Below are positions 1 to 7,267 of a stretch of 64,000 nucleotides of DNA, piece after piece (positions within the stretch are counted from its first letter, which is position 1; every line of letters starts with the position of its first letter). Source of the DNA: an uncultured Prevotellaceae bacterium (GTDB taxonomy: Bacteria > Bacteroidota > Bacteroidia > Bacteroidales > Bacteroidaceae); contig CAMJQA010000003.1 in assembly GCA_946407895.1 (NCBI GenBank), forward strand, positions 40,295 through 104,294, read 5' to 3'. The position numbers and the translations under genes were made by a program. The notes beneath the pieces are model-generated. The model saw only the letters and a list, made by a program, of their open reading frames with translations, did not search any database and was not told where the DNA came from.

Positions 1-211
1 GCTGAGCAGCGGCGGACGCCTGCAGCGGCTCGAGGTTACGGTTCCCGTAGGCAGCACCGCCACGGTCTTCCTCCCCGCAGACAGTAAGGCCGTCCGGGAG
101 AGCGGGAAGAAGCTCAAGGCAGGCAAGGGAATCATCAGGGTAACCGAAGCAGAGGACGGAAAGGTGAAGGCCGAGGTTGGCCAAGGTAAATACAGCTTCA
201 CGGTAGAATAA
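1..211 (+). CDS. alpha-L-rhamnosidase (GH78-like), C-terminal fragment
   Basis: The window opens inside a plus-strand reading frame that is open from base 2 to the TAA at 209-211 (about 69 residues visible). The fragment contains VTVPVGSTATVFLPA and ends in GQGKYSFTVE, which resembles the C-terminal beta-sandwich of bacterial alpha-L-rhamnosidases, where a 'tvPvgttAtV.vP' strand and a final 'vgsGsYtF' strand are typical. Such enzymes remove terminal rhamnose from plant glycans and are usually exported. The catalytic domain lies outside the window, so the assignment rests on the last domain only. It is too short for the ORF track because its start is missing. Confidence 0.6.
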   Translation, partial: LSSGGRLQRLEVTVPVGSTATVFLPADSKAVRESGKKLKAGKGIIRVTEAEDGKVKAEVGQGKYSFTVE

Positions 212-470
212 AGACCCTCCCCCCGCCCTCCCTTGTAGGGAGGGAGTATAATGCTTTGTAAGGCAGGACGGTAGCACGGCGCCAGCCATTCCCCGCCCCT
301 TTGAGGGGAGGGGCAGGGGTGGGGTAAACAGGCAGAAGAGAGGGTAAACAGGCAGCTATACAATAAAAATAATTTGAATGCCCCAATGCCTACCCCACCC
401 CTACCCCTCCCCTCAGAGGGGCGGGGAATGGCTGGCGCCTTGTTTACCCCTAGAGCCCAGCCAAAAGAAG

Positions 471-520
471 GAGGCGCCAGCCCATGGACGGAGGCGCCAG
501 CCCATGGACGGAGGCGCCAT
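471..520. repeat. 20-bp direct repeat, 2.5 copies
   Basis: Units of GAGGCGCCAGCCCATGGACG begin at 471 and 491, with a half unit at 511. Each contains the palindromes GGCGCC and CCATGG. Confidence 0.85.
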
Positions 521-525
521 GAATA

Positions 526-555
526 GAAAAAGCGAGGCTGCGGCCTCGCTTTTTC
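526..555. terminator. bidirectional intrinsic terminator
   Basis: A 13-bp perfect stem (GAAAAAGCGAGGC / GCCTCGCTTTTTC) with a 4-nt loop and A/T tracts on both sides sits between the convergent GH78 and DUF6261 genes, so it can terminate both. Confidence 0.8.
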
Positions 556-682
556 GTTTCACTCCCCTCCTCTCGGGAGGGGCGGGGGGAGGGTCTTTCC
601 CCCCCCTCATTTCTATTCCACAACGACTGCCTTACAAAGCATTATACTCCCCTCCCTACAAGGGAGGGGCGGGGGGAGGGTC

Positions 683-1594
683 CTACTCCATGCCGTCGCC
701 GGCGTCGGGGTCGGGGTCGGAGCTGCCGCCGCCGGAACCCTCAGAATCGCCGGGGTTCTCCGGATTACTCGGAGTATTCTGATTATTCTGAGTATTCTGG
801 TTATTCTGATTATTCTGATTATTCTGGATGCCGCTGCTTGCGCCGCCCTTGCCCTGGGTGAAGACGTTCTTCAGGTAGTAGTCCTGGTCCTGGTTGATGC
901 GGGCGATGGCCTGGTCGTAGTGCGACGAGCCGTCGGCCCAGTCGGCGACGGCGAGGGCGTTGATGATGGTCACTACGAGGGCGTAGGCATCGTCGCTGGC
1001 GGCGCGGGCCTGGAGCATGGCCTGGGGGGTGACCTGGGACAGGTCGTTATTGCGCAGGTCGATAAGGTGCTTTATCTGCTGGTTCAGGCTGACGAGCTCG
1101 CCGACGGTGGCGGTCAGCCCGAGGGTCTCGATGCGGGCCGTCCAGGCCGGGGTCTGCAGCTCCTGCAAGAGTTGCGACATCTTGGTGGTCTCGTCGTCGT
1201 AGCGCTCGGAGATGTCCACCTTGTAGTGTGCGCAAAGGTCGATGAGCTGCCCTGCGGCCTGCTGCTGTTCGGCGGAGCCGATGCGGTGCAGGGCGTCGGC
1301 CATCGACTTCAGGCCGACGTACTTCGAGTCGCGCTCTTCGTCTAACGCTGCTATCTGCGGCGTCAGTTCGCTCTTTGAGATGATCAGGTAGCATTCGTCC
1401 TCGTGTGCCGCTGCGGCCTGGAACTGTGTTATGGCCTGACTGAGGAGCGCCGGGACGCTGGCGCCCAGCTGCTCGATGATTTCCGTCTGCAGGCGCCCGC
1501 CGACCTGCTTTATCCAGGAGAGGTGGCGTGTGTTGGACTGGCGCATCACTTCATACGCGAATGCATTGATTTGTTTGAATACGTTGATAGTCAT
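683..1594 (-). CDS. DUF6261-like protein with acidic DAGDGME tail
   Basis: A 303-residue cytoplasmic-looking protein (no signal peptide). Residues 1-245 are mostly helical (starts MTINVFKQINAFAYEVMRQ) and resemble the Bacteroidetes-specific family DUF6261, whose function is unknown. From about residue 250 the sequence becomes a low-complexity linker of Asn-Gln and Asn-Thr-Gln repeats, then Gly/Ser/Asp-rich, and ends in DPDAGDGME. The same last seven residues end the HU-like protein at 40040-40540 and a remnant at 17.7 kb. Its 5' side carries a six-unit 42-bp palindromic array (1637-1887) starting only 43 bp before the ATG. The family name is from recall of the pattern; the tail identity is seen directly. 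Confidence 0.65.
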   Translation of the reverse strand: MTINVFKQINAFAYEVMRQSNTRHLSWIKQVGGRLQTEIIEQLGASVPALLSQAITQFQAAAAHEDECYLIISKSELTPQIAALDEERDSKYVGLKSMADALHRIGSAEQQQAAGQLIDLCAHYKVDISERYDDETTKMSQLLQELQTPAWTARIETLGLTATVGELVSLNQQIKHLIDLRNNDLSQVTPQAMLQARAASDDAYALVVTIINALAVADWADGSSHYDQAIARINQDQDYYLKNVFTQGKGGASSGIQNNQNNQNNQNTQNNQNTPSNPENPGDSEGSGGGSSDPDPDAGDGME

Positions 1595-1636
1595 AGTTTT
1601 CTGATTTATTTTAATTTTGAAACTCTCTGTCAGCTA

Positions 1637-1887
1637 TGTGGTCGCCACAAGGTCGTCCCGACGCCGTCTGCAGGGGTTTGTGGTCGCCACAAGGTCGCCC
1701 CGGCCTCGTCTGCAAGGGTTTGTGGTCGCCACAAGGTCGTCCCGGCGCCGTCTGCAGGGGTTTGTGGTCGCCACAAGGTCGCCCCGGCCTCGTCTGCAGG
1801 GGTTTGTGGTCGCCACAAGGTCGCCCGGCCTCGTCTGCAGGGGTTTGTGGTCGCCACAAGGTCTCCCCGACGCCGTCTGCAAGAGTT
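1637..1887. repeat. 42-bp tandem array A with 15-bp palindromes (6 units)
   Basis: Units start at 1637, 1679, 1721, 1763, 1805 and 1846; five are 42 bp and one is 41 bp. Each begins within the palindrome TTGTGG-TCG-CCACAA, followed by a linker that alternates between two versions (GTCCCGACGCCG or CCCCGGCCTCG) and ends CTGCAGGGG or CTGCAAGGG. Because 42 is divisible by three, several frames stay open across the array and give spurious ORFs on both strands. There are no unique spacers, so it is not CRISPR. It occupies most of the 433-bp gap between the fimbrillin-like gene and the DUF6261 start codon. Confidence 0.92.
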
Positions 1888-2027
1888 GGGCACCCCGCCG
1901 AGGCCCTTCGACCCTGTTCCCGGTTCTGTTTCGGTTAAACATATAGTGAATTGTTCTCGTTATTTTATGGTGTGACTTTCTTTTTCATTGTCTTAATTAT
2001 ATCAGGTTCCCGTCCGAACGCGAAGGT

Positions 2028-3641
2028 TTATGGCGTGACGGAGTATTCCTCCACATTCCAGAAGCTGGGGATGCCCTTATCGCCGTCTTCGTTGTCGTCT
2101 CTGGGCCATTTGGTTCCCGGGGCCGTGTAGAAAGTAGGCTTCTCTCTGGAAGTTGGATTGCCAGCGCCGTGCAGCATAGTGATATCGAAAATATCAATAT
2201 TCTCCGTGGCGAGGCAAATCACACTCTTCAGGCTGGTGCAGTTTGAGAACATGAAATCATAGCAAGACGGCATCAGGCTCGTGGCGGGCAGCAGGGGTCC
2301 TTGCTCAAGACTGCTGCAGCCACGGAACATATCCTTATAGCAATATTCCGTCAATTTGGTGGCAGGCAGGGCGGGCGCCACGGTCAGCTTCTCGCAGCCA
2401 GAGAACATGGAGAGATAGCAGTCGCTTCTCAGCGTCGTGGCGGGCAGCAGGAAGGGGCGCGCGGCATCGATATCGATATGCTCGTTGTCCTTGAACAAGT
2501 CTAGGAAAGTTTGATCTGCCGTCAGTTCCTTCAACACGGGGAATGACAAGGCGTCGATAAGGCTCATCACGTTGCCGTAGAGGTAGCAGTCGTCGGTGCA
2601 GGAGATGGTAGATTCGTAATACTTGGCGTTCGTGCCGCGGAAGCTCACCTTGTCGCCCGTGGCGGGGAGGGTGATTTCCGTCTCGCTGGTGTAAGCACTC
2701 CATGCGCCCCACGCGCCGGTTAGACAGGTGCGGTACTCAACGGGGCCGGTGACGTCGTCCGAGAGATTGAACGACACCACGGCGCCGGCCTTACTGGCCT
2801 CGAGCGTCAGGGGCATGGCGTGGTAGCCGGTGGCGGCGGGCGTGGTTACGCTGATGGGATAGATGTTGTTCGCGGCGAGCGCCTTGCCCGTGACGCTCTT
2901 CTCGTAGTATTGCTCGCCGTCGTAGGGCATCAGCTTGATGGTCTGATCCGTGCGGACGGGATAGAGGGCCACCCATATCTCGCTCGCCGAGGACGGGGTA
3001 ACGCTGTAGGTGTGGTCGCCGACCTCAATCAGGAGTTTCCGGAGCGAGGCGGTGATGTCGGCGGAACCGTCGCTGAAGGTGAACTTGGCCAGGGCGAGCT
3101 GGTTCTCTAGGTCCAGGGCGGGCAGGGCCGGCGAGCCGCCGCTGTAGTCGATGTAGCCCGTTGCCTCGGCGTAGTCGAACTTTTCGGCGAGCTTGGCAAG
3201 GGAGCCGTCCTGCTCGTTCTCGAGGATAGAGGCTCGGTCGTATTCACTCTTCAGGTTCGCAGGATAGACGTAGCGGACGGCGGTCTTGCCGTCGTTGGGG
3301 TTGGTGAGCGTCACGGTGAACGTGGCCGTCTTGCCTGCGTCGGTGATGTCGGCCGCCGTGAGCGGCTCGCTCGTGACCGTCTCGTAGCCCCACCATTTGT
3401 CATCCTTATAGAACAACACGGCGATCTGGTCGCCCACGGCGAAGGTCTTCACGCCCGCTTCGGTTAGCGCGCGGGTCTCGCCGCCGCCGTCGAAGGTCAG
3501 CGTGGTGGTCAGGGTGTAGGCAGTCGTGCTCTCGGGCTGCATGCCGCCGGGGACGGGTCCGTCGTCGCCCGAGCAGGCCGTCATGGCGGCGCCGGTCAGG
3601 GCCAGGGCAGCCATCGTCATCATATGTCTGAACTGTTTCAT
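2028..3641 (-). CDS. fimbrillin-like lipoprotein with 26-residue surface repeats
   Basis: Using the ATG at 3641 instead of the TTG at 3668 gives 537 residues beginning MKQFRHMMTMAALALTGAAM and a lipobox ending TAC, i.e. a surface or periplasmic lipoprotein. The N-terminal half (about residues 30-270) resembles fimbrillin/Mfa-like domains of Bacteroidales (TRAL motif followed by a FAVGDQIAVLFYK stretch). The C-terminal third has three 26-residue repeats of the form LPAT.L...CY..MF.GC.SL, the 'bacterial surface protein 26-residue repeat' (DUF285/BspA-like) type. It lies 20 bp downstream of a 48-codon microprotein gene, presumably in one transcript. Such proteins are commonly fimbrial or adhesin components; a specific ligand cannot be inferred. 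Confidence 0.75.
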   Translation of the reverse strand: MKQFRHMMTMAALALTGAAMTACSGDDGPVPGGMQPESTTAYTLTTTLTFDGGGETRALTEAGVKTFAVGDQIAVLFYKDDKWWGYETVTSEPLTAADITDAGKTATFTVTLTNPNDGKTAVRYVYPANLKSEYDRASILENEQDGSLAKLAEKFDYAEATGYIDYSGGSPALPALDLENQLALAKFTFSDGSADITASLRKLLIEVGDHTYSVTPSSASEIWVALYPVRTDQTIKLMPYDGEQYYEKSVTGKALAANNIYPISVTTPAATGYHAMPLTLEASKAGAVVSFNLSDDVTGPVEYRTCLTGAWGAWSAYTSETEITLPATGDKVSFRGTNAKYYESTISCTDDCYLYGNVMSLIDALSFPVLKELTADQTFLDLFKDNEHIDIDAARPFLLPATTLRSDCYLSMFSGCEKLTVAPALPATKLTEYCYKDMFRGCSSLEQGPLLPATSLMPSCYDFMFSNCTSLKSVICLATENIDIFDITMLHGAGNPTSREKPTFYTAPGTKWPRDDNEDGDKGIPSFWNVEEYSVTP

Positions 3642-3661
3642 AGCTTCATCGTGTTTAAGGG

Positions 3662-3808
3662 TTACCAATCCTGCGACGGATTCATGTTGTAGTTCTGCAC
3701 TCCGCCGCGGCCTCTCTGGCTCGCCTGCATCATCTGCGATGCCTGCTGCAGCTCCACGACCCTCGTGCGGGGCCGCTCGTAGGTTCTCAAGTTCTTCTTA
3801 TGCTTCAT
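3662..3808 (-). CDS. microprotein (48 aa) of the YExPxTRVVxLQ type
   Basis: This reading frame is too short for the ORF track. It starts at ATG 3808 and reads MKHKKNLRTYERPRTRVVEL..., ending NMNPSQDW. It shares the core Y-E-x-P-x-T-R-V-V-x-L-Q, a following Met-rich segment and a Gly-rich tail with the 51-residue product at 38046-38201. Both genes lie directly upstream of a fimbrillin-like lipoprotein gene on the same strand. Similar short proteins occur in other Bacteroidales as I remember them, but I know of no assigned function. It has no signal peptide; the N-terminus is very basic. Confidence 0.7.
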   Translation of the reverse strand: MKHKKNLRTYERPRTRVVELQQASQMMQASQRGRGGVQNYNMNPSQDW

Positions 3809-3948
3809 TTCGGTCAAGGATTAGATGTTTCTGCCTGCGAAGATACACATTATATTTATAATATGTAGCGATTTCCCGAAAAAAAACAGGGAAGGCAGTC
3901 AAAATCGTAGCAACGAGGCGATTCGGAACGGAAAATGAAGGCTAAGCC

Positions 3949-5985
3949 TCAACGCTCCGGGAAATCCACTAGGTATGTGCGGTTGTCGCGGTGCGTGTTG
4001 TAGGTGCTCCTGACGAGTCCGTTCACGACGAAGCCGAATCCCTTGCCAGGCTGGTTGGAGAGGCAGTTGTTGCAGATGTGGTGCAGGCGGATGCCCGGGT
4101 TTGCCGGGACCTCCACGCTGCTCTCGATGCGGATGTCGGTGAAGAGGACGTCGTAGATGCCGAAGGCGGTGGCGAAATGGTTCTGCACGTGGTCGGCCAC
4201 CTTGTAGGCGGCGTATCCGTCGCGTGTGCCGCCCTCGCTCATGTAGGCCGACTGGCGGGGGGCGTCGTAGGGCGTCTCGCACTGGAAGAAGTAGGTGCGC
4301 CCGTGCTCGCCGTTCCACAAAGTCTGGTACTGCTGGAAGTGCTCGTTGAAGAGGCCGTAGAGGGTGACGCGGTCGCCATTGACGACAAGGCCGTTGGGAG
4401 CGGTGTTGACATCCCACCCCACGCTGCCGCGCACGCCGTGGTCGGCCCGCCATATCCAGAAGTGGTCGCCGATGACATCTGAGCTGTTGATGACCACCGT
4501 CTCGTCCACATGGACGGGCGCAGGACGGAATCCGCCCACGCGAAAGAAGAGGTCGGCAAGGAGAGTGGGACTGGACGTTGAACCTTGAACCTTGAATTTT
4601 GAATTCTGAGTTCCCACTTGCAGCAGGGAGCGGGAGGAGTAGTGCGCGTCGAACATCAGCGAGGCAATGGTTACGCCGTCCACATCCCCGACCAGGATGG
4701 CGGTCTCGGGATTGTGCTCGCCGGGAATCAGGGTGGCCAGGCCCAAGCCGAGGAGGATTGTTCCGTCCCTGGTGATGCGGAGCGGCTCCTCGAGCGTGAA
4801 CATGCCGGGGGTGAAGAGCAGATGGCGGCCGCGCCTGAGCTGTCGGTTCAGCTCCCTGGCCGTCACGCCGGGCCTCGCCACGAAGAAGTCGCGCTCCACG
4901 TCGAACACCTCGCCCTCGCCCATCGACTCACGCGAATATGAAAGGCCCTTGCTGTCGCGCCGCAATGCGGGACGGAAAACCTTGTACCGGCCGTCGTCGC
5001 CGAGGAATAGGAATGGCTTCTCGCGTATGACAGGCGTGGTGGGGATGAACGTGACGTTGCCGCCCTCGGCCCAGTTGTCGCGGTAGGTGTCCATATCGAC
5101 CCCGGGTCCGAGCTCGACGCCCTGGAAGCAGTAGTTGTACTTGATCTCCCGGAACTCGCCGCGCCCCTTGTTCAGCACCGAGTTGCGGTAGTACCACTGC
5201 TGCTGGTGGTCGCTCCCGGCAGGTGCCACGAAGTAGCAGTCGGCAGCGAAACCGCCGCTCACCCATCCGTGGCCCCACTGGGTGCGCATCGTGCGCGTGC
5301 TGTAGATGCGGCGCAGGGGAGCCGCCTGCGAGACGGCCCACTTGAAGGTCTCCGGCTCGTCGTAGGTCTCGGGGCCGATGACCGACAGGTTCTCCGCTGC
5401 GCGCCAGAAGGTGCAGGTGCCATTGTCGTCGCGCAGGGGTGCGGGAGTGTGGATATTGCTGACCTGCACCTCGTAGGGCGTGCGTCCGAGGCCCGCTATC
5501 TGCATGTAGTAGGGCACCTTCAGGAGTCCGGCCTCGCGATAGTCGCCGGGCTGGAAGAGCACGGCATAGCGGTGGGGGCTGAACTGGTCGTGGAACATGC
5601 GCTCGTGGATGCCGTTCACCTCTGCCCCGACGGCCTTCATGTCGTCTGCAGGGCTGAAGACGAGTACGTCGGGACCGAACAGTTCCTCGTTCATGGAGGC
5701 GGAGAGCAGGACGCGCCCGCCGCTGTCCGTCACCTTATAATAATAGGCATAGGGGCTTCGCGCGGCCGTCTTGTCGGCAAAGGTACGACCGCTCATCTGC
5801 CCAATGGGACGGAACACACCGGTGCGTCCCTCGGCACGCAGGACGGTCAGGGGCGAGGATCCGCGGGAAGAGACACAGCTGTCGGGAAGGGTTATCACGG
5901 GCCGGCCGCCCCTGACACGCACAATCTGGGCTGCAGCGCTGACGCCAGCGCCGGCCAAAAGGAGGATAAACAGGATTTTCTTCAT
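3949..5985 (-). CDS. secreted beta-helix protein, GH55/pectate-lyase-superfamily-like
   Basis: A 678-residue protein with a clear signal peptide (MKKILFILLLAGAGVSAAAQ). The C-terminal half has a pectate-lyase-superfamily style right-handed beta-helix with motifs such as GDHFWIWRADHGVRGSVGWD and NGLVVNGDRVTLYGLFNEHFQQYQT, seen in actinobacterial proteins annotated as GH55-like or 'adenylyl cyclase'. Residues around 475 hold an inserted NSKFKVQGS segment that looks like a coding minisatellite. It is the last gene of the minus-strand sugar cluster but has its own promoter (6018-6025). Probable role: binding or cleaving an extracellular glycan; the catalytic residues cannot be named. Confidence 0.55.
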   Translation of the reverse strand: MKKILFILLLAGAGVSAAAQIVRVRGGRPVITLPDSCVSSRGSSPLTVLRAEGRTGVFRPIGQMSGRTFADKTAARSPYAYYYKVTDSGGRVLLSASMNEELFGPDVLVFSPADDMKAVGAEVNGIHERMFHDQFSPHRYAVLFQPGDYREAGLLKVPYYMQIAGLGRTPYEVQVSNIHTPAPLRDDNGTCTFWRAAENLSVIGPETYDEPETFKWAVSQAAPLRRIYSTRTMRTQWGHGWVSGGFAADCYFVAPAGSDHQQQWYYRNSVLNKGRGEFREIKYNYCFQGVELGPGVDMDTYRDNWAEGGNVTFIPTTPVIREKPFLFLGDDGRYKVFRPALRRDSKGLSYSRESMGEGEVFDVERDFFVARPGVTARELNRQLRRGRHLLFTPGMFTLEEPLRITRDGTILLGLGLATLIPGEHNPETAILVGDVDGVTIASLMFDAHYSSRSLLQVGTQNSKFKVQGSTSSPTLLADLFFRVGGFRPAPVHVDETVVINSSDVIGDHFWIWRADHGVRGSVGWDVNTAPNGLVVNGDRVTLYGLFNEHFQQYQTLWNGEHGRTYFFQCETPYDAPRQSAYMSEGGTRDGYAAYKVADHVQNHFATAFGIYDVLFTDIRIESSVEVPANPGIRLHHICNNCLSNQPGKGFGFVVNGLVRSTYNTHRDNRTYLVDFPER

Positions 5986-6033
5986 AAAAAACGCATACTT
6001 TCGGGATGATTACACCGCAAAAGTATGCGTTTT
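5986..6033 (-). promoter_or_regulatory. promoter flanked by a 14-bp inverted repeat
   Basis: On the minus strand TACTTTTG (6018-6025) matches TAnnTTTG, with a TTG 19 bp upstream. The arms AAAACGCATACTTT (about 5988-6001) and its reverse complement (6019-6033) bracket the predicted transcription start; the right arm overlaps the -7 box and the left arm touches the start codon at 5985. This could be an operator. Confidence 0.65.
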
Positions 6034-6107
6034 CTTTAAATGGACAAGCAAAAAACGTCCAAAAAATCTCCAAAAAACGATAGAAATCATGCCGGGGTGC
6101 CGGAGGC

Positions 6108-7262
6108 CTAGGCCTTCTTGGGGCAACCCACGTTGTCCTTGAAGATGAAGTCCTCGCCGTGCTCGCCCTGGTCGACCAGCATCTCGTCCATGTATCCGTT
6201 CCACAGCGTGTTGCCGGAGATGACGCAGTGGGAGAGCTTGCGCACGATGAAGCCCACCTGCGGCGTGAAGCGGCCCTGCCCGCCGTCGTCCTGCCCGGCC
6301 AGGCACGCATTGCCCGTCATGGCTACGCCCTGGCACTCCTCGAGCCTGACCTGGCACGAGCGCTCGCCCTCGGACAGATAGCTACTGTCCTTACCACAGC
6401 GGCGGAAGACATTGCCGCTGACGGCGACGGCCTGCGCCCGGTGCGCGTAGAGCCCTGCCCCGTGATTACGGTCGAACGAATTGCCGGTGACGTTCCAGTC
6501 GTCGCCCCCGTGTATGTAGAGGCCGTATCCGCGGTTCCACTCCACGCGGTTGGCCGTAAACATGACGGTGGCGCCGCAGTCGTCGCACCCGAAGCCGTTG
6601 CCGCCGTTGGCGGAGAATTGGTTGTCGAGCACGAAGCCATCCCATCCGAGGAGCCGTATTCCGTCGCCATTATTGTACATAAACTGGCTGTGGCGGACGA
6701 TGAAGAGCCACACTCGCCTCAGGAAGACGCCGTGGCCCGAAAAGTTCATGACTTTCGTGTCGTCGATGACGAGCGTGTCCTCCTTCGGGCTCCATTTCTC
6801 CGGGTTGTTCAGGTAGATGCCGTGCTGGGGCTTTTTGGCGTCCCGCTGTCCGCAGACTACAATTCCGCGTATATGCGCGCCGTATGCGCCGGTGACGTCC
6901 AGCAGGCAGTCGGCATCGGCGCTGTCCAGCTTGAGCACCGCGCCGCGCTCCTCGCAATGGAATATCCACACGGGGTCGCCCAGTAGCGTGACGTAGGCGG
7001 GCACCTTCAGCTGGTGGCACATGTAAATCCCCGGGGGGAACCACACCGTGCCGTTCACGGCCCCGGCGGCGTCCAGCGCCCGCTGTATGGCGGCCGTGTC
7101 GCCCGACTGCCCGTCGCCCTTGGCACCATACTCCAGTACGTTGAACGTCTTCGCCGAGCGCTCGCCCCCAGCGGGAGCGAACGACTGCAGGGCTATGGCC
7201 GCTGCGCCCAGGCCGGCCATTCCGGTCAGGCTGCTGCGGCGTATGAAGTCTCGCCTTTCCAT
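6108..7262 (-). CDS. Tat-exported right-handed beta-helix protein (Pectate_lyase_3-like)
   Basis: Starting at ATG 7262 (not the upstream codon at 7382 that overlaps the GH27 gene) gives 384 residues with a twin-arginine-like leader, MERRDFIRRSSLTG, followed by a hydrophobic stretch. Residues about 38-110 have the N-terminal cap typical of pectate-lyase-superfamily proteins (FNVLEYGAKGDGQSGDTAAI). The rest is a series of beta-helix coils (VMNFSGHGVFLRR, NNGDGIRLLGWDGF, NRVEWNRGYGLYI). The start lies 5 bp after the GH27 stop, so it is co-transcribed. It probably acts on the same glycan in the periplasm; whether it is a lyase, hydrolase or epimerase is not visible. Confidence 0.7.
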   Translation of the reverse strand: MERRDFIRRSSLTGMAGLGAAAIALQSFAPAGGERSAKTFNVLEYGAKGDGQSGDTAAIQRALDAAGAVNGTVWFPPGIYMCHQLKVPAYVTLLGDPVWIFHCEERGAVLKLDSADADCLLDVTGAYGAHIRGIVVCGQRDAKKPQHGIYLNNPEKWSPKEDTLVIDDTKVMNFSGHGVFLRRVWLFIVRHSQFMYNNGDGIRLLGWDGFVLDNQFSANGGNGFGCDDCGATVMFTANRVEWNRGYGLYIHGGDDWNVTGNSFDRNHGAGLYAHRAQAVAVSGNVFRRCGKDSSYLSEGERSCQVRLEECQGVAMTGNACLAGQDDGGQGRFTPQVGFIVRKLSHCVISGNTLWNGYMDEMLVDQGEHGEDFIFKDNVGCPKKA

Positions 7263-7267
7263 TCTTA

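Larger units (their letters stand above)
213..682. repeat. nested inverted repeats in the gap between GH78 and DUF6261 genes
   Basis: This gene-free stretch is built from inverted copies. An outer pair lies at 213-266 and 627-682 (left arm reads GACCCTCCCCCCGCCC..., right arm is its reverse complement through ...GCGGGGGGAGGGTC). An inner pair lies at about 278-329 and 391-439, both bounded by GGCGCC. Between the inner pair and the outer right arm are 2.5 copies of a 20-bp direct repeat at 471-520 and a terminator hairpin. ORFs called here by the track are repeat artefacts. It looks like a composite of small palindromic intergenic elements; no gene is supported. Confidence 0.75.

Noticed and set aside
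1637-1887. CRISPR array
   Set aside because: Units are contiguous and near-identical over their entire length; there are no unique spacers and no cas genes. The same applies to the arrays at 34.1, 39.8 and 63.7 kb.
1403-1975. Several 80-190 aa ORFs on both strands across array A
   Set aside because: A 42-bp period keeps any stop-free frame open; products are pure repeats and five frames are open at once.
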